A model generated the notes under the pieces. The model worked only from the letters and a program-made list of their open reading frames with translations. It made no database searches and was not told where the DNA came from. A stretch of DNA of 64,000 nucleotides from Marinospirillum sp035271045 (GTDB lineage Bacteria; Pseudomonadota; Gammaproteobacteria; Pseudomonadales; Halomonadaceae), in the NCBI RefSeq assembly GCF_035271045.1, contig NZ_DATESC010000015.1, positions 62,001 through 126,000 on the forward strand, read 5' to 3'. The translations under genes and the position numbers were made by a program. Positions 61,574 through 64,000 of this stretch are shown piece after piece (the stretch's first letter is position 1; each line of letters opens with the position of its first letter).

Positions 61574-62782
61574 CTAGAAAGTATCACCAGGAATGCGAAC
61601 CATGCCTTCCATAATCACACGGGCGCTACGGCTCATCACTGCTTTGGTTGCTGTCCACTGTCCATCGACCAGTGCTGCTGCTGCACCTACGCGCAAGGTG
61701 CCTGACGGATGCCCAAAAGTCACGGCATCACGCTCGCCACCACCAGCGGCTAGGTTGACTAATGAACCTGTCACTGCTGCTGCTGTAGCAATGGCAACCG
61801 AAGCCGTTCCCATCATTGCATGGTGCAGTTTGCCCATAGAAACCGCTCTTACGCACACATCAATATCACTCGCTGAAATCTGCTTGCCGCTAGATGCTGT
61901 GTAGTCTGTGGGTGCAGCTACAAATGCAATTTTAGGCGTGTGCTGACGCGCTGCTGCTTCTGAGATATCCTTGATTAAACCCATCTTTACCGCGCCATAG
62001 GCACGTATAGTTTCTAAGCGTTCTAGCGTTGCGGCATCAGTGTTAACGTCTCTTTGTAATTCCGTACCTTTAAAGCCTAAGTCTGCGGCATTAAAAAACA
62101 TCGTTGGTATACCAGCATTAATCATGGTCACTTTAAACGTCCCAATGTTTGGCACGTCTAGCGTGTCCACAACATTGCCTGTTGGGAACATAGAACCTTC
62201 ACCATCGGCTGGATCCATGAATTCAATCACAACTTCAGCCGCAGGAAACGTCACACCATCTAATTCAAAATCACCCGTTTCTTGCACTTCACCATTAGTA
62301 ATTGGCACATGGGCAATAATGGTTTTTTTGATATTTTTCTGCCAAATGCGTACGACACAAATGCCATTTTCTGGCACACGCGCTACATCGACCAAACCTT
62401 TGCTAATCGCAAAAGCACCCACCGCAGCGGTTAAGTTGCCGCAATTACCCGACCAATCTACAAAAGCTTTATCAATCGCCACTTGACCAAACAAATAATC
62501 AACATCGTGATTTGGCTGTTCGCTTTTAGACAGAATAACCGTTTTAGAGGTGCTAGACGTTGCACCACCCATACCATCTATCTGTTGACCGTAAGGATCG
62601 GGGCTACCAATCACACGTTGTAAAATTTTATCGCGTGCTTCACCCGCTACTTGAGCGGCTTCTGGTAAATCAGTTAGGTTAAAAAATACACCTTTACTGG
62701 TACCACCACGAATGTAAGTGGCTGGAATTTTAATTTGTGGAACTTTATTGTTGGACACTGGATTGTTAGCAGATTGACTCAT
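61574..62782 (-). CDS. prpF: 2-methylaconitate cis-trans isomerase PrpF
   Basis: PrpF isomerises 2-methylaconitate and is needed with AcnD in the methylcitrate pathway of propionate use. The 402-residue protein has PATYIRGGTSKGVFF near the N-terminus, GNCGNLTAAVGAFA (catalytic cysteine region) and the C-terminal GHPSGTLRVGA. It belongs to the diaminopimelate-epimerase-like fold. It follows acnD after 85 bases that contain a terminator-like hairpin, so it may be expressed at a lower level or by readthrough. prpB and prpC should lie beyond the window edge. Confidence 0.95.
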   Translation of the reverse strand: MSQSANNPVSNNKVPQIKIPATYIRGGTSKGVFFNLTDLPEAAQVAGEARDKILQRVIGSPDPYGQQIDGMGGATSSTSKTVILSKSEQPNHDVDYLFGQVAIDKAFVDWSGNCGNLTAAVGAFAISKGLVDVARVPENGICVVRIWQKNIKKTIIAHVPITNGEVQETGDFELDGVTFPAAEVVIEFMDPADGEGSMFPTGNVVDTLDVPNIGTFKVTMINAGIPTMFFNAADLGFKGTELQRDVNTDAATLERLETIRAYGAVKMGLIKDISEAAARQHTPKIAFVAAPTDYTASSGKQISASDIDVCVRAVSMGKLHHAMMGTASVAIATAAAVTGSLVNLAAGGGERDAVTFGHPSGTLRVGAAAALVDGQWTATKAVMSRSARVIMEGMVRIPGDTF

Positions 62783-62814
62783 AAATCACCTCAAAAGAAA
62801 CTGGCTTAGAAATA

Positions 62815-62843
62815 AAAAAGGCAGGCATTAAGCCTGCCTTTAT
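62815..62843 (-). terminator. Terminator between acnD and prpF
   Basis: AAAGGCAGGC at 62817-62826 pairs perfectly with GCCTGCCTTT at 62832-62841. On the minus strand a T-run follows, so it is a normal Rho-independent terminator after acnD, yet prpF lies downstream in the same direction. Confidence 0.8.
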
Positions 62844-62867
62844 CGACATTAATGAACTAACTAGCTA

Positions 62868-64000
62868 TTAAGCTTTGCCAGCCAAAAAGTCTTGTGCAAA
62901 ACGCTGTAGAACACCACCGGCTTGGTAAACACTCACTTCAGTCGCCGTGTCTAAACGGCATAGCATAGGTACTTTTACCTGCTCGCCATTTTTACGGTTA
63001 ATGACTAAAGTCATCTGACCACGCGCTTTTAGATCACCTTCAACGTCGTAGGTTTCAGTACCGTCTAGGCCTAAAGTTTTGCGTGTAGTACCTTCTGCAA
63101 ACTGTAAAGGTAAAACACCCATACCAATGAGGTTAGTACGGTGAATACGTTCAAAGCCTTCAGCAGCAAGCACTTCAACACCGGCTAGGCGAACACCTTT
63201 AGCAGCCCAGTCACGTGAAGAACCTTGACCATAATCAGCGCCAGCCACAATAATTAGCGGCTGCTTGCGATTCATGTAGGTTTCAATCGCTTCCCACATA
63301 CGCATCACTTTGCCTTCTGGCTCTACACGCGCAAGCGAACCTTGCTTAACTTTGCCATCTACCACAGCCATTTCATTAATTAGCTTAGGATTAGCAAAAG
63401 TAGCACGTTGGGCTGTTAGGTGATCGCCACGGTGGGTTGCATAAGAGTTAAAGTCAACTTCAGGCAAGCCCATCTTGTGCAGGTATTCACCCGCTGCTGA
63501 GTCCATCATAATCGCGTTAGAAGGCGATAAGTGGTCAGTGGTGATGTTGTCTGGTAGAAGCGCTAAAGGACGCATGCCCTTCATGGTGCGCTCGCCTGCC
63601 AAAGCACCTTCCCAATAAGGGGGACGACGAATGTAAGTCGACTTAGGACGCCAGTCGTATAGTGGGCTAATTGCCGCCACGCCTTTGTCTAGGTCAAACA
63701 TCGGAATGTAAACCTCATTAAACTGCTCAGGCTTAACACTCGATTTAACCAGCGCATCAATCTCTTCATCTGAAGGCCAGATGTCTTTTAGGGTAATCGG
63801 ATTGCCATCTTTGTCATTACCCAGTGAATCTTTTTCGATATCAAAACGAATCGTACCGGCAATCGCATAAGCAACCACTAGCGGTGGCGAAGCTAGGAAA
63901 GCTTGCTTAGCGTAGGGGTGAATACGGCCATCAAAGTTACGGTTACCCGAAAGCACAGCGGTAGCATAAAGGTCACGGTCAATAATTTCTTGCTGAATAA
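62868..64000 (-). CDS. acnD: 2-methylcitrate dehydratase AcnD, C-terminal part (partial)
   Basis: The frame is open to the window edge and gives the last 376 residues of an aconitase-family protein; the start lies beyond 64000. The signature VLSGNRNFDGRIHP is at the beginning of the visible part, followed by the swivel domain with GADYGQGSSRDWAAKGVRL. The neighbour prpF identifies it as AcnD (Fe-S-dependent 2-methylcitrate dehydratase), not housekeeping AcnA. The methionine-started frame from 63956 is a false N-terminus. Two of the cluster cysteines are outside the window. Confidence 0.93.
   Translation of the reverse strand, partial: IQQEIIDRDLYATAVLSGNRNFDGRIHPYAKQAFLASPPLVVAYAIAGTIRFDIEKDSLGNDKDGNPITLKDIWPSDEEIDALVKSSVKPEQFNEVYIPMFDLDKGVAAISPLYDWRPKSTYIRRPPYWEGALAGERTMKGMRPLALLPDNITTDHLSPSNAIMMDSAAGEYLHKMGLPEVDFNSYATHRGDHLTAQRATFANPKLINEMAVVDGKVKQGSLARVEPEGKVMRMWEAIETYMNRKQPLIIVAGADYGQGSSRDWAAKGVRLAGVEVLAAEGFERIHRTNLIGMGVLPLQFAEGTTRKTLGLDGTETYDVEGDLKARGQMTLVINRKNGEQVKVPMLCRLDTATEVSVYQAGGVLQRFAQDFLAGKA

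Noticed and set aside
62040..62486. 148-residue open frame on the + strand over prpF
   Set aside because: It is a shadow of prpF; composition is skewed to Ser, Thr and Pro as expected for antisense frames.
1..64000. CRISPR arrays, tRNA or rRNA genes, insertion sequences, prophage genes
   Set aside because: No regularly spaced repeats, cloverleaf sequences, transposase-like frames or phage structural genes were seen; spacers between genes are all under 300 bases.

Overview
The window is ordinary, densely packed chromosome from a gammaproteobacterium. The gene order closely follows Pseudomonas: mnmA-hflD-purB-roxA-aceA; coaE-yacG; a Nudix/ThiE-like gene-argJ-secA-M23 peptidase-DUF721-lpxC followed by the division and cell-wall (dcw) cluster; rnpB-rsmI-lpoA-yraN-diaA-sspBA-petABC-rpsI-rplM-zapE; algW-hisD-hisG-murA-ibaG-mlaBCDEF-kdsD-kdsC-lptCAB-rpoN-hpf-ptsN-rapZ-ptsO. 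An MvaT-type nucleoid protein and an acnD/prpF pair also point to the Pseudomonadales/Pseudomonadaceae side. The DNA is clearly AT-leaning (many TTA, AAA and ATT codons, AT-rich spacers), so I infer a low-GC relative of Pseudomonas. The species cannot be fixed from the sequence alone.

Layout. 1-5213 (+): tRNA thiolation, HflD, purine synthesis, ribosomal L16 hydroxylase and the glyoxylate-shunt isocitrate lyase. 5373-8958: MvaT, CoA synthesis, YacG, a Nudix/ThiE-like fusion and arginine synthesis. 9019-30927 (-): SecA, an M23 peptidase, and the dcw cluster from rsmH to lpxC, with a DUF721 (DciA-like) gene on the + strand between. 30956-31325 (-): the RNase P RNA. 31355-36299: rsmI, LpoA, YraN, DiaA/GmhA, SspB and SspA. 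36434-39053 (-): the complete cytochrome bc1 operon. 39300-41420 (-): S9, L13 and ZapE. 41631-44305: ZapG, Nif3-like and AlgW/DegS. 44325-51044 (-): HisD, HisG, MurA, IbaG and the Mla phospholipid transporter. 51189-58827 (+): Kdo and LPS-transport genes, sigma-54, hibernation factor, nitrogen PTS, RapZ and DarP. 58974-61426 (+): a PilJ-type chemoreceptor and a riboswitch-controlled Mn2+ exporter. 61574-64000 (-): prpF and the 3' part of acnD (methylcitrate cycle).

Functionally the window is dominated by envelope biogenesis: peptidoglycan precursor synthesis from MurA to MurG plus Ddl, lipid II export and polymerisation, lipid A commitment, Kdo synthesis, LPS transport, phospholipid retrograde transport, and an envelope-stress protease. 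Respiration, ribosome and stress genes lie between these groups. No insertion sequence, prophage, CRISPR array, tRNA or rRNA was seen, and no gene-free stretch exceeds 300 bases.

The points most worth a second look are regulatory or structural. The dcw cluster lacks mraZ and starts about 30 bases behind the RNase P RNA. The mntP leader holds a yybP-ykoY riboswitch followed by a possible pseudoknot at the ribosome-binding site. An 82-base element closed by a perfect 11-bp inverted repeat lies between mntP and prpF. A proper terminator hairpin separates acnD from prpF. I found no convincing new multi-gene system.
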